Assembly: GCA_023411575.1 (NCBI GenBank)
Contig: JAEYOP010000016.1
Location: 427,658-491,657, forward strand
Source of the DNA: Bacillota bacterium
GTDB lineage: Bacteria; Bacillota; Clostridia; Acetivibrionales; DTU013
Length of the DNA stretch: 64,000 bases
Reading direction: 5' to 3'
Below are positions 1 through 8,798 of the stretch, piece by piece. The translations under genes and the position numbers were made by a program. Each line of letters begins with the position of its first letter. The first letter of the stretch is position 1. Below the pieces are notes generated by a model. That model saw nothing but the letters and a program-made list of their open reading frames with translations, made no database searches and was not told where the DNA came from.

Positions 1-821
1 CTTTGCAGGAACGGATACACGATCATGATCGGAAGCGTGGTGAAAATGATCGCCGCCATTTTTATCGTAAAAGCCTGGACGGTCACGCCATTGTCAAGCA
101 TGTCCATCTGCCCGTCTTCGACCACCATATCCCTCAATATGAGCATCAGGGGCCAAAGGCTTCTTTTGGATGTGTAAAGGATCGCCGAGAAGAAGGTATT
201 CCACTGGTTGACCGCGTGAAAAATAATAAAGGTCGCAATAGCCGGCATGGAAAGGGGGATGATCACACGCGCAAGGATCACGATTTCATTTGCTCCGTCA
301 ATGACCGCCGATTCCTCCAGGCTGTCGGGAATATTCCCGATAAAGTTTTTCATAAGGATCAGGTTGAAGGCGGAAAGCGCTCCCGGAATAATCATGCTCC
401 AAATCGTATTGTACATGCCCAGCGTTTTGACAAGATAGAAATTCGGTATCAGCCCTCCGTTGAAAAACATGGTGAATGTAATCAGCAGCAGGATAAAATT
501 CCGGCCTTTCAAATCCCTTTTTGATAGAGGATATGCCGATACGACAAGCAGGAAAATGTTTAGAACGACCCCCAGTATTGTGATCAGCAGGGTAACCCTA
601 TATCCGGACCATATCACCGGCATTTTGATGATCTGCTTATACGCCGCCAATTCAATATGGCTTGGTATCAGCCTTAGCGGATTTTGCAGATATTCCGAAT
701 AAGGCGTGACGGAATAGGCCGCCACATAAAAGAATGGAAACAAACAAGCCAGGGAGAAGAGGGATACTACTGTATAATTGAATATGGTAAATAACTTATC
801 TCCGTTGCTTTTATTTTTCAA
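1..821 (-). CDS. ABC sugar transporter permease, YtcP/LplC type (3' end cut by window)
   Basis: The reading frame on the minus strand stays open to the window edge, so about 273 residues of the N-terminal part are visible. It is an inner-membrane permease of the MalG/LplC type. Hydrophobic helices begin near residue 10, and the cytoplasmic EAA-like loop reads EESAVIDGANE, the contact site for the ATPase. A GGAGG sequence lies one base before an ATG at 827 but about seven bases before a TTG at 821, so TTG is the likelier start. It follows the other permease gene (864-1814) in the same direction with a 42-base gap. The two should form a heterodimer; the binding protein is probably beyond the left edge. 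The substrate is not identifiable. Confidence 0.9.
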   Translation of the reverse strand, partial: MKNKSNGDKLFTIFNYTVVSLFSLACLFPFFYVAAYSVTPYSEYLQNPLRLIPSHIELAAYKQIIKMPVIWSGYRVTLLITILGVVLNIFLLVVSAYPLSKRDLKGRNFILLLITFTMFFNGGLIPNFYLVKTLGMYNTIWSMIIPGALSAFNLILMKNFIGNIPDSLEESAVIDGANEIVILARVIIPLSMPAIATFIIFHAVNQWNTFFSAILYTSKRSLWPLMLILRDMVVEDGQMDMLDNGVTVQAFTIKMAAIIFTTLPIMIVYPFLQ

Positions 822-863
822 GGTCATACCTCCGTTTCATCCTGCCGCGGTCAGCCGCGGCGA

Positions 864-1814
864 TTACCAGATTCCTTCTTCCTTCAGCAGGGACGCCACC
901 TTGTTGCTGATCAGAAGGAATATCGTTCCGATCACCGATGTAAAAAGCCCGACGGTGGTTCCGAAGGAGAAGCGTCCCCCCAGAATTCCGACCCGGTAGG
1001 TGTAAGTCTCGAAGACTTCCGAGACCCCAAGGTTCATGGGATTCTGCAGAATGAATATCTGCTCGAAGCCGTTTCCCATGATCTGGCCGAGCCTTAAGAT
1101 CAGCATTGTCACTACCGTAGACTTGATACAGGGCAGTGTAATGTGCCAAAGCCTCTGCAATTTGCTGGCTCCGTCAATTTCCGCCGCTTCATACAGCTCG
1201 GAATTGATACCGGCCAGCGCCGCCAGATAGATGATCGTTCCCCAGCCCGATTCTTTCCAGATGCTGCTTAGCAGCACGATTGGCCGGAAATACGCTTCCT
1301 CGGCGAGAAAAAACACCGATTCGGCCCCTATTTGCTTAAGGGCGATATTTATCAACCCCCACGACGGCGAAAGAAAATTCATCAAAATGCCGCCTATGAC
1401 GACCCATGAGATAAAATGGGGGAGATAGATGATCGTCTGCGAGATTCTCTGGTATGTGCGGCTCTTGATTTCGTTGATCAAAAGAGCAAGCAGGATCGGA
1501 AAAGGAAATCCGAAGATAATCCGTAAAATACTCAGGTAAAGGGAATTCCAAAATACCTGGTAAAAGTCGCTTAATCCGAACATATACTTGAAGTTGTCCA
1601 ACCCGATCCAGTCGCTGGCCAAAATCCCCTTGGCAAAGTTAAAATTCTTGAAAGCGATGATGATTCCGTACATGGGAATGTAGTTGAAAATAAGAAAATA
1701 GGCGATGCCCGGTACCAGCAATAGATAGAGATACTTCTTTTTGTTGAAATATCGCCAGGCACTTTGCCCATTCCCTTTTAAATATTTTGTCTGGTATAAC
1801 GCTGTTGATTTCAC
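864..1814 (-). CDS. ABC sugar transporter permease, YteP/LplB type
   Basis: A 316-residue integral membrane protein with six predicted helices, the usual size of LplB/MalF-type permeases in Bacillota. The EAA loop starts near residue 209 and reads EAAEIDGASK. The start is GTG at 1814, preceded by GGAGG nine bases upstream. It is the first gene of a minus-strand unit with the permease at 1-821 and is divergent from the AraC sensor-regulator at 2001-4211, the common arrangement for LplABC-type oligosaccharide or uronide transporters. No ATPase gene is nearby; these systems often share one MsmX-type ATPase encoded elsewhere. The substrate is unknown. Confidence 0.92.
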   Translation of the reverse strand: MKSTALYQTKYLKGNGQSAWRYFNKKKYLYLLLVPGIAYFLIFNYIPMYGIIIAFKNFNFAKGILASDWIGLDNFKYMFGLSDFYQVFWNSLYLSILRIIFGFPFPILLALLINEIKSRTYQRISQTIIYLPHFISWVVIGGILMNFLSPSWGLINIALKQIGAESVFFLAEEAYFRPIVLLSSIWKESGWGTIIYLAALAGINSELYEAAEIDGASKLQRLWHITLPCIKSTVVTMLILRLGQIMGNGFEQIFILQNPMNLGVSEVFETYTYRVGILGGRFSFGTTVGLFTSVIGTIFLLISNKVASLLKEEGIW

Positions 1815-1896
1815 GATGCGATTCCTCCGAACAGGTCTGTTTTACAAATCCATGCTAGCACGCGGAGGACCGCCGGGTATATAAGAATTATGCCAA

Positions 1897-1947
1897 CCGA
1901 TAACAAATACAACGATTTGAGGGCCTGAAAACCATTTTTGTTATCGG
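1897..1947. promoter_or_regulatory. 11-bp inverted repeat between divergent transporter and AraC genes
   Basis: CCGATAACAAA (1897-1907) is matched perfectly by its reverse complement TTTGTTATCGG (1937-1947), with 29 bases between. The pair lies midway between the divergent starts at 1814 and about 2001. A dimeric regulator, most simply the adjacent AraC protein, could bind here to control both directions. The repeat is seen directly; the operator role is inferred. Confidence 0.55.
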
Positions 1948-2000
1948 CAGTAATAATTGTTATACCTGGCTGATTGTCACGGGCGCACGGTTACTGTATA

Positions 2001-4211
2001 ATGAAGTCAAGCTTCCAAATAGCCTTTCAAGGGTGTGGTTTTCTGAAAGTATTCCAGACCGTCGGAAATAAAAGATCAAAGAGAAAAAAGAATTTTGAAT
2101 CCAGTATGATCCGGTTGATCAGCTCGCTTCTGGTTGTTCTGTTCCTGTCGGTCATCGTCCTGTATTATTCCGTCATGCAGGGCATGTATTCCGAACAGTT
2201 GAAAAAATCGAACGACAGTATCATCGAGCAGGTCGGCATCTCATATGAAATGATCATGAAACAGATCACGGACGGCATCTATAAAATACCCCTGTATGAT
2301 ACGGAAATGATCGGCATGATCCGGGACAGTGCGCCGGACATGCTTTATCAGATCGGGCTCCAGCACAAGCTTGACAGCATTATCCTCGGAAACAATTATC
2401 TTTACTCCGCCTACCTTTATATTCCCGCACAAAACATCGTTTATTCCTCGGAGCGCGCAAACAGCTATCCCCTGGATGCCTTTCCGGATCTGGAAGCGAT
2501 CGTACTGAAAAGCAAAGGCAATATCAGTATCCTGGATCCGCGGCTTGTTTCTACGCTTCAAGGCAACAAGCTTCTTATATCCGTGGTTTCTCCGATCCCT
2601 CTCTACCAGGGGGATTATGAAGGTCTGCTTGTAGTCAATATCGATGCAAATAAACTCTATTATGATATCCTGAACAGAATAAAGACGGAAAAAAACATGA
2701 ATTTTTACGTATACAACAAGAATAACGTCATTATTATCAATAAGGACGGATCCCCGCTTTTCGCCCAGCTCACCCCAACCCGGCAGAAGGAGGATTCCGG
2801 GCATCAATCGCCCAATCTGCATATCAGCATTTTCAATAAAAAGATTATCCACTCCGAGTATTATTCCAAAGATTTAAAATGGACTTTTGTACTGGATACG
2901 TCCATGCAATCGGCGTCTTCTTTTCTGGCAAAGCTGTATTCCATCGGTCTGGTGCTGCTGGGCCTGCTGATGTTGGGCCTGATCGTCGTCATCCGGATCG
3001 TGAAGATCTCCGCAAAGCCTATGAAAAAGGCGCTGTCCGGCTACAATGAAAAGCTGTGGGCTGACTTTCTTACGGGAAATGAAGCACAGACAGCGGACTT
3101 ATATGTGCAGCTTGAATCCGATATGGCAAATTTCAGGTGTGATACTTATGCCGTAATCGTTTTGCAGCTTGCCAGAACCGATATGCTGGCAAAAGGCTTC
3201 ATCCCATATCTGGCAGGCATCAAATCCGGCATCGCCGCAAAAAATTCCGTCTGCAGCGCGATTGCCGTTCCGGTCTATAAGAGTCAGCTTGCCATCGTTG
3301 TCAACTACGAACCCAAAGCGGATAACGAGGATACCGACTCCCTTTTATCCGGCTTTGCAAAGCGCGTTTATGATCATTTGGAGCCGGAATTGAAGCAATT
3401 GACCTATATCAGCATCAGCACGCTGAAGAAGAATATACAGATGCTTCCCGTATCCTATATGGAGTGCGTTGACGCGCAAAGCTTCAGGATCGCCTGCGGG
3501 GGCTCCCGTATCCTTTTCTGTTCCGCAATTAAAAGAAACACGGCAGACCATTCTTATGAGTATCCGCTGGAAATTGAAAACCAATTGATCAATAATATAA
3601 TGGTCGGAAATCCCGAAGCTTGCGAGACCTTCCTCGGCAAGTTCTACGCCACCCTTTCGGAAACGGAGTACCCGCTTCCGGACAGTGAAATCAAGAACTG
3701 CATCTATCAGCTTCAAAACTCGATATTAAGATCTGTGAGCAATCTGCCCATCACGGTAAAAGTCGACAACACCATGAACATTTTGAATCTGTACGACTTT
3801 AACGACATCAGGACACAGGTTTCGGATTTCGTTGTCAAAACGGCAAATGAGATAAAAAAATCGAGCGAAGATAAGGATTCGAATTTATTGCGCAGTATAT
3901 TCGACTATATCGACCGAAATTTCATGAACACGGATTTTAATTTGAATGGCGCGGCGGATGAGCTCGGACTGAATCGGAATTACCTTACAAAGCTTGTAAA
4001 GGAAAAATCCGGCGACAGTTTTAATGAATACGTCACGAAAAAAAGGATCGCTATGGCAAAAGCATTGCTGCATGAGAAAAATACACCCATAGAGGATATC
4101 GCGCATAAGACCGGATTCAGTTATTCCCATTACTTTATCAAGGTTTTCAAAGCGCAGGAAGGGATTACGCCGGGCCAATACAGAGACAAGGTCATAGACA
4201 CTCTCGCCTGA
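2001..4211 (+). CDS. Membrane-bound AraC-family sensor/transcription regulator
   Basis: A protein of about 736 residues. A basic N-terminus leads into a membrane helix (LISSLLVVLFLSVIVLYY). An extracellular Cache-like sensor region follows, then a second helix (LYSIGLVLLGLLMLGLIVVI). A cytoplasmic middle region leads to a C-terminal AraC double helix-turn-helix (about the last 100 residues, with GFSYSHYFIKVFK and a P-G-Q-Y-R ending). This architecture is known for regulators of ABC sugar transporters in Bacillota, where an extracellular ligand controls DNA binding. The start is uncertain: TTG 1974, ATG 2001 and an in-frame CTG at 2043 preceded by AAGGGTG are all possible; no strong ribosome site precedes the ATG. 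It probably controls the divergent permease genes. Confidence 0.9.
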   Translation: MKSSFQIAFQGCGFLKVFQTVGNKRSKRKKNFESSMIRLISSLLVVLFLSVIVLYYSVMQGMYSEQLKKSNDSIIEQVGISYEMIMKQITDGIYKIPLYDTEMIGMIRDSAPDMLYQIGLQHKLDSIILGNNYLYSAYLYIPAQNIVYSSERANSYPLDAFPDLEAIVLKSKGNISILDPRLVSTLQGNKLLISVVSPIPLYQGDYEGLLVVNIDANKLYYDILNRIKTEKNMNFYVYNKNNVIIINKDGSPLFAQLTPTRQKEDSGHQSPNLHISIFNKKIIHSEYYSKDLKWTFVLDTSMQSASSFLAKLYSIGLVLLGLLMLGLIVVIRIVKISAKPMKKALSGYNEKLWADFLTGNEAQTADLYVQLESDMANFRCDTYAVIVLQLARTDMLAKGFIPYLAGIKSGIAAKNSVCSAIAVPVYKSQLAIVVNYEPKADNEDTDSLLSGFAKRVYDHLEPELKQLTYISISTLKKNIQMLPVSYMECVDAQSFRIACGGSRILFCSAIKRNTADHSYEYPLEIENQLINNIMVGNPEACETFLGKFYATLSETEYPLPDSEIKNCIYQLQNSILRSVSNLPITVKVDNTMNILNLYDFNDIRTQVSDFVVKTANEIKKSSEDKDSNLLRSIFDYIDRNFMNTDFNLNGAADELGLNRNYLTKLVKEKSGDSFNEYVTKKRIAMAKALLHEKNTPIEDIAHKTGFSYSHYFIKVFKAQEGITPGQYRDKVIDTLA

Positions 4212-4220
4212 TTGACTTCT

Positions 4221-5561
4221 TTATTGCGCGGTATTCAATTTCTGCATTTCTGCGGAGAACTCTTCCGGAGTACGCCTTCCGGCAAAAAGATCCGCCACGA
4301 GGTTGATGTGGATTTGGGTCTCGGGGGCCGTAAGAAAGGTATCCCACGCCAATACATAGCCCGGGCTGTTTTTCAGCATCCGGGAAATATCGGCGGCCAG
4401 CGGATTGACCTGGGTCTCTTCCACGTCCAGCTTCCACGCGGGAATCCCCGCGCCGGAAAGGTAGCTCTCCCGGCAGAAGCTTTCGTCTATGGTTTTCAGC
4501 GCACGGGCCGCTTCCTCCTTGTACCGGGTGCCGGAGCTGATCATGAAGGTATCGATGGCCCCTCCGAGGAACCCTTCCCTGTCCCCGCCGCCATTGCCCA
4601 CCACCGGAAAATTCCGGACGACGATCTTTCCCCTGACCGGGCAATCCTCCCGGTTCAGCGAGCCCGCGACCCAGCTTCCGTTATAATACATCGCTGCTTT
4701 CCCGTTTTTAAAATCCGCTTCGGATTCGTCCCGGGTGAGGTCCATGCAGTGATTGTCAAAAGCCCCGGCCTTGATGAGCTCCGTCAACAGGCGGGCCGAT
4801 TCCGTAAACTCGGGGCGGTCAAAGGAGGCCTCCTTGTTCAGGGCTTGGTTGCACAGCTTTGTCCCCGCGGTCCGTATGGCCAGGATATTCTGATAGAAAA
4901 TTCCGGGCCAGCCGTCCTTCTCCCCTACCGTCATCGGCGTCACCCCGTTCTGCTTGAAGCTTTTGACCGCCTCCAGCAGTTCGTCGTAGGTCTCCGGGAT
5001 TTTTATCCCGCACCGGTCAAACAGCTCCTGATTGCAGTAGAACACGCCCGCGATCATGTATATGGGCAGCGCGTATATTTTTCCGTCGTAGGTAAAGTGA
5101 TCTAGGCTGCCCTGAATCAGCTTTTCCTTCGTGCCGTCCTCCAGGTATTCGTCCAGGGGCAGCACCTTGCCCGCTTCCACAAAGGGCTTCGCAAAGCCCG
5201 CTCCCCAGTCGTAAAAAATATCCGGCGCTTCATTTACGGCAACCGCGGTACGGATCTTGGTCTTGTAGGTCTCGTTTTCGGTGGCCTCCGCTTCGATGAC
5301 GCAGTCCGGGTTTTCCCGGTTCCATTGGCTTAAGGCTTTTTCGAAGGGCTTTTTGCTGGCCTCGGAGTCCGTCGCCCAGATGTGCCAGAGTTTCAAAGTA
5401 ATCCGCTCTTTTGCTTCCGGCACGGCCCCTCCGCCGCCGGAGGAAGCTTCCGAAGCTCCTGAAGCCCCCGGGCCCTCCGTTGCCGGGCCGCACGCGGTAA
5501 AGAACAGCAAGAAAACCAATGCCACTGCCATACAAGATTTGCGTTTTGATCGATTGCCCAT
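4221..5561 (-). CDS. ABC sugar-binding lipoprotein (second of the beta-glucan locus)
   Basis: A 446-residue extracellular solute-binding protein, family 1. The start chosen is ATG 5561 because GGGAGGAG sits seven bases upstream; an upstream GTG at 5594 has no such site. The N-terminus is a lipoprotein signal with lipobox LFFTAC, followed by a Gly/Ala/Ser/Glu linker and then the binding domain, which opens ERITLKLWHIW. It is the last gene of the minus-strand locus, after the GH16 enzyme and 128 bases from it. The transporter already has a binding protein at 8799-10208, so this one may recognise a different oligosaccharide length or linkage and share the permeases. It converges on the AraC gene with nine bases between stops. 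Confidence 0.92.
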   Translation of the reverse strand: MGNRSKRKSCMAVALVFLLFFTACGPATEGPGASGASEASSGGGGAVPEAKERITLKLWHIWATDSEASKKPFEKALSQWNRENPDCVIEAEATENETYKTKIRTAVAVNEAPDIFYDWGAGFAKPFVEAGKVLPLDEYLEDGTKEKLIQGSLDHFTYDGKIYALPIYMIAGVFYCNQELFDRCGIKIPETYDELLEAVKSFKQNGVTPMTVGEKDGWPGIFYQNILAIRTAGTKLCNQALNKEASFDRPEFTESARLLTELIKAGAFDNHCMDLTRDESEADFKNGKAAMYYNGSWVAGSLNREDCPVRGKIVVRNFPVVGNGGGDREGFLGGAIDTFMISSGTRYKEEAARALKTIDESFCRESYLSGAGIPAWKLDVEETQVNPLAADISRMLKNSPGYVLAWDTFLTAPETQIHINLVADLFAGRRTPEEFSAEMQKLNTAQ

Positions 5562-5689
5562 GCCCAGGCTCCTCCCGCCGCTCCAAAAGTTCACATGTTC
5601 TAAAGGTTATTAAAGGTCTATATGCTTTAATGGTTTGTATATTCTAATTGTATCATACCCGGCGTGTTCCGGTGAACAGCAGGTTTTGG

Positions 5690-6925
5690 CTACGGAGTCG
5701 TCAGCGCCGCCCCGGAATCCCTGGTATTATAAGTCATTGTACAGGATTTCCCCGAATCCAGGGAAATTTTTAACAACAGCCGCTGGTTGCTCAGCGATGT
5801 TGCGGTAGAAGTAGAAAACGAAAAGGTTGTCGGATGGTTTCCCGCGCCGGTGGCCGCTATATCCCTGGTGCAGGCGCCGATTCGTTTGGCCCGCCCTCCG
5901 GCCGAGTCCGTTCTGAACAGCTCGACCTTCACCTTGGAGGCTGCACCGGGGTTATCCGTCCATAGGGTGAGGGACCATGTGCCGGGCTTGTACTGATAGG
6001 ACCCGGCGGGAGTATACCAGCACGCCGGCGTCTCCACAACCGGTCCGGTCGGTTTCCAGCCGGCCACAGGGTGTTTGTCCGTCTGCAGGACCTGCCCCAT
6101 CGGGGATACTCCGCTGACGGAAGCGTGGGTCAAATACCATTTCACGCTTCCCGAATACACCCTTACATAGTCCACCCGCATGCTTGCCGGGAAAACCGTG
6201 CCGGTCCCCGGGCTTCCGGGCCATCTCCCGCCGACGGCAAGGTTCAGCAGGAGGAAGAAGGGCTCATGGAACTCTTCCGTTCCGTTTATTCCCTCCCGAA
6301 TATCCCCCTCGCAATATTTTTTGCCGTCGATGAGCCACCGGATGGAGCCTGGATCCCATTCGACGGCGTAGACATGGTATTTTGACAAATCCGCGTCGGT
6401 GGTAAGTCCATATTGCTGATGCCCGTTGTTGTCCCAGTGCATAGTGCCGTTGACGTACGGCACCATGTTGATATGCTCCATAATATCGATCTCACCGCAC
6501 TTCGGCCAGCCGACCCCGTCGATGTCCGCTCCCATCATCCAGAAGGCGGGCCACAGCCCGATTCCCGACGGGAGCTTGATCCTTGCCTCGATCCGGCCGT
6601 AGGTCCAGCTCTGTTTATCCTTTGTCTTAATCCGCCCGGAGGTATAATCAAATCCGTTGTCCTTTTCTTTCCGCGCGGTAATAATCAATTCCCCGTTTTT
6701 TACCTGCACATTCTCCATACGGTTCGTATAGTACTGCAGCTCGCTGTTTCCCCAGCCCGCAGTGCCGTTGCCGATATCATAGGCCCAGTTGGCCGGGTCC
6801 AGCGAAGACCCGTTGAATTCGTCGCTCCAGACGAGATTCCAGGAATCCGCCGACACCGGATACACCGGCAAAAAAGAGGCCGACAGTGCCAGGATTGCCA
6901 GGAGAAGGATGCCGCGGGAATTCAT
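5690..6925 (-). CDS. Secreted GH16 beta-glucanase (laminarinase/lichenase-like)
   Basis: A 411-residue exported endo-beta-glucanase. A signal peptide covers about residues 1-26 (ending PVSA). The GH16 domain spans about 28-257 and contains the catalytic motif GEIDIME; Glu145 is the expected nucleophile, Asp147 the helper and Glu150 the acid/base. Conserved aromatic segments WSDEFNG and GLWPAFWMMG are also present. Residues about 258-411 form a separate Ser/Thr-rich beta-type domain of unassigned family, probably carbohydrate binding. Start ATG 6925 follows GGGAGGTG. It lies 15 bases after the permease at 6941-7759, so it is cotranscribed with the transporter, which presumably imports its products. 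Linkage preference (beta-1,3 versus mixed) cannot be settled here. Confidence 0.95.
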   Translation of the reverse strand: MNSRGILLLAILALSASFLPVYPVSADSWNLVWSDEFNGSSLDPANWAYDIGNGTAGWGNSELQYYTNRMENVQVKNGELIITARKEKDNGFDYTSGRIKTKDKQSWTYGRIEARIKLPSGIGLWPAFWMMGADIDGVGWPKCGEIDIMEHINMVPYVNGTMHWDNNGHQQYGLTTDADLSKYHVYAVEWDPGSIRWLIDGKKYCEGDIREGINGTEEFHEPFFLLLNLAVGGRWPGSPGTGTVFPASMRVDYVRVYSGSVKWYLTHASVSGVSPMGQVLQTDKHPVAGWKPTGPVVETPACWYTPAGSYQYKPGTWSLTLWTDNPGAASKVKVELFRTDSAGGRAKRIGACTRDIAATGAGNHPTTFSFSTSTATSLSNQRLLLKISLDSGKSCTMTYNTRDSGAALTTP

Positions 6926-6940
6926 GATAACACCTCCCGC

Positions 6941-7759
6941 TCAGGCTTTTATAGCGCCTGCTACCACACCGTCGATGATGTATCGCTGGAGGAATATATA
7001 CAGAACAACCAGCGGAGCCGCCACCATGATCATGGCAGCCATCTGCAGCGTCGTATCGACCTGGTATTGTCCCTGGAACGCCCACAGTCCCCTGGTTACA
7101 GGGAATAGGTTTTCCTTCGACAAATAGATCATGGCGCGGATGATGTCGTTCCATACCCCGATGGCCGTCAAAATGGCCATGGACGCAATCGCCGGCTTCA
7201 TCAGGGGGATCAGGATCTTAAATGCATACCGGAAATAGCTGCAGCCGTCTATGGACGCCGCCTCGTCGAATTCGACGGGGATGTTTTTCAAATAGGAGAC
7301 GAAAAAGACAAGGGGAATCCCGCCGCCGCCCATCAGGCCAAGCATGTAGCCGAGCCGCGTATTGTACAGCTTCAGCATGAGAATAAGCTGGAATTGCGGG
7401 ATCGTGCCGTCCGGCAGGAACAGGCCCGCCAGGAAGAAGGCATAGACGATGCCGGCGTATTTCAGATATTTCCTGGAGATGGGAAATGCCAGGAACACCG
7501 CCATCAGCACGGACGCGGATGTACAGATCACGAGATAGAAAAGGCTGTTTCCGATATAAGACGCAAAGTTCGCTTTCTTGAAAGCATTCACGTAATTCTC
7601 GAAATGAACCGAGGTCCCGATAGAAACTGGGTTCTTCATATAGTCCAGCTTCGACATCAGCGAGGTATTGACCGCATACAGGAGCGGGAAAAGGTACAGT
7701 ACCACCAGGAAGATAACAAATGCGTAAACGAGGATTTTTAATCCGATATTCCTTTTCAT
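6941..7759 (-). CDS. ABC sugar transporter permease, MalG type
   Basis: A 272-residue inner-membrane permease with six predicted helices. The EAA loop reads EAASIDGCSYFRYAF, as in MalG-type subunits. Its ATG overlaps the stop of the preceding permease gene (ATGA, 7756-7759), which suggests translational coupling. GGAAGGAG lies about ten bases upstream within that gene. With the 7756-8673 product it should form the membrane channel for beta-gluco-oligosaccharides released by the GH16 enzyme encoded just downstream. Confidence 0.93.
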   Translation of the reverse strand: MKRNIGLKILVYAFVIFLVVLYLFPLLYAVNTSLMSKLDYMKNPVSIGTSVHFENYVNAFKKANFASYIGNSLFYLVICTSASVLMAVFLAFPISRKYLKYAGIVYAFFLAGLFLPDGTIPQFQLILMLKLYNTRLGYMLGLMGGGGIPLVFFVSYLKNIPVEFDEAASIDGCSYFRYAFKILIPLMKPAIASMAILTAIGVWNDIIRAMIYLSKENLFPVTRGLWAFQGQYQVDTTLQMAAMIMVAAPLVVLYIFLQRYIIDGVVAGAIKA

Positions 7760-8673
7760 GCTTTGGACTCACTCCTTCCCACCGTACGCTGGTAGATCAG
7801 CGTCGCTGTCAGTATGAATACGAACAGCACCATGGCCCAGGTCGCGCCAAAGCCCTGCCGCATGGTTCCGGCCCCGGACCCGGAATTCAGGTTGAACCCC
7901 CAGAAGATCACCCGGGCCGCCATGGTTTGGGTGTACATGTTCTTGCCGCCCGTTGTAAAGAGGATGATCTGGAAGGACTGGAGGGAACCGATCACGGCAA
8001 GCAGCAGGTTGGAATTGATCGTCGGCCACAGCATTGGAAAGGTGATGTAGCGGAACACCTTCCACTTTGTCGCCCCGTCTATTTCGCCGGCTTCATACAG
8101 TTCCACGGGAATGGACTGCAGCCCGGCAAGGTTGATGACCATGGAGTAACCCATAGCCATCCAGATCTGACAAAAGATGACCAGGGGCAAAGCCAGCGCC
8201 GCACTGGTAAAAAAGCCGCTGGTAACTCCCACCAGGCTGAACAGCTTCGCCACAGGCCCGTCCATGGGATTCAATACGGCCAGCCAGGTCAGCGAGGTGA
8301 CCAGCACGCCCAGCACCACGGGCAGAAAAATGACCGCCCGGAAGAAGTTCCTTCCCTTGATGAGCTTGCTGTTCAGGGCCAGAGCGATCGGTAGCGCCAC
8401 CGCATTCTGGATGACGGTAACCAGGACGCAAAATTCGATGGTATTTCTTATCACCAGGAGCAGATCTCTTTGACTCTGCTGAAAGAAAAATTCTCTGTAA
8501 TTGGCCAGCCCGATGAATTTCCAGGGTACGCCGGGCACGCCGCTGATATTGGTGAAGGAAAGAATAAACGTGGTAAGGGAGGGGCCGAAGCCCATAACGA
8601 TATAAAAGAGAATCGCCGGCGTCATTCCCAGGATCAACGCCCACTTGTTGAAAGAAGTTCTGTTCGTCCGCAT
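7756..8673 (-). CDS. ABC sugar transporter permease, MalF type
   Basis: A 305-residue inner-membrane permease with six predicted helices and the EAA loop EAGEIDGATKWKVFRYI. It begins with MRTNRTSFNKWALILGMTPA, a positively charged cytoplasmic start before the first helix. It is separated from the upstream binding-protein gene by 125 bases that contain a strong hairpin (8725-8764), and it overlaps the next permease gene by four bases. No ATPase subunit is encoded in the locus. Confidence 0.93.
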   Translation of the reverse strand: MRTNRTSFNKWALILGMTPAILFYIVMGFGPSLTTFILSFTNISGVPGVPWKFIGLANYREFFFQQSQRDLLLVIRNTIEFCVLVTVIQNAVALPIALALNSKLIKGRNFFRAVIFLPVVLGVLVTSLTWLAVLNPMDGPVAKLFSLVGVTSGFFTSAALALPLVIFCQIWMAMGYSMVINLAGLQSIPVELYEAGEIDGATKWKVFRYITFPMLWPTINSNLLLAVIGSLQSFQIILFTTGGKNMYTQTMAARVIFWGFNLNSGSGAGTMRQGFGATWAMVLFVFILTATLIYQRTVGRSESKA

Positions 8674-8724
8674 CTGATCGCCATCCTTCTTTGAGTTCTA
8701 AAACCACAAACCTGTTAATGGGAA

Positions 8725-8764
8725 GGATGGTTCCCGGGCCGCTCGGGCGGCCCGGAAACCATCC
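8725..8764 (-). promoter_or_regulatory. Strong intercistronic hairpin between binding-protein and permease genes
   Basis: Bases 8725-8742 and 8747-8764 pair over 18 positions with one mismatch, closing a four-base loop; the core is CCGGGCCGC/GCGGCCCGG. There is no T-run on the minus strand after it, so it is unlikely to be a simple terminator. Such hairpins in sugar ABC operons commonly stabilise the upstream binding-protein message and reduce permease expression. That role is inferred. Confidence 0.75.
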
Positions 8765-8798
8765 CTGTAACTTTTAGGAGTATGCTTGATGCAGATTG

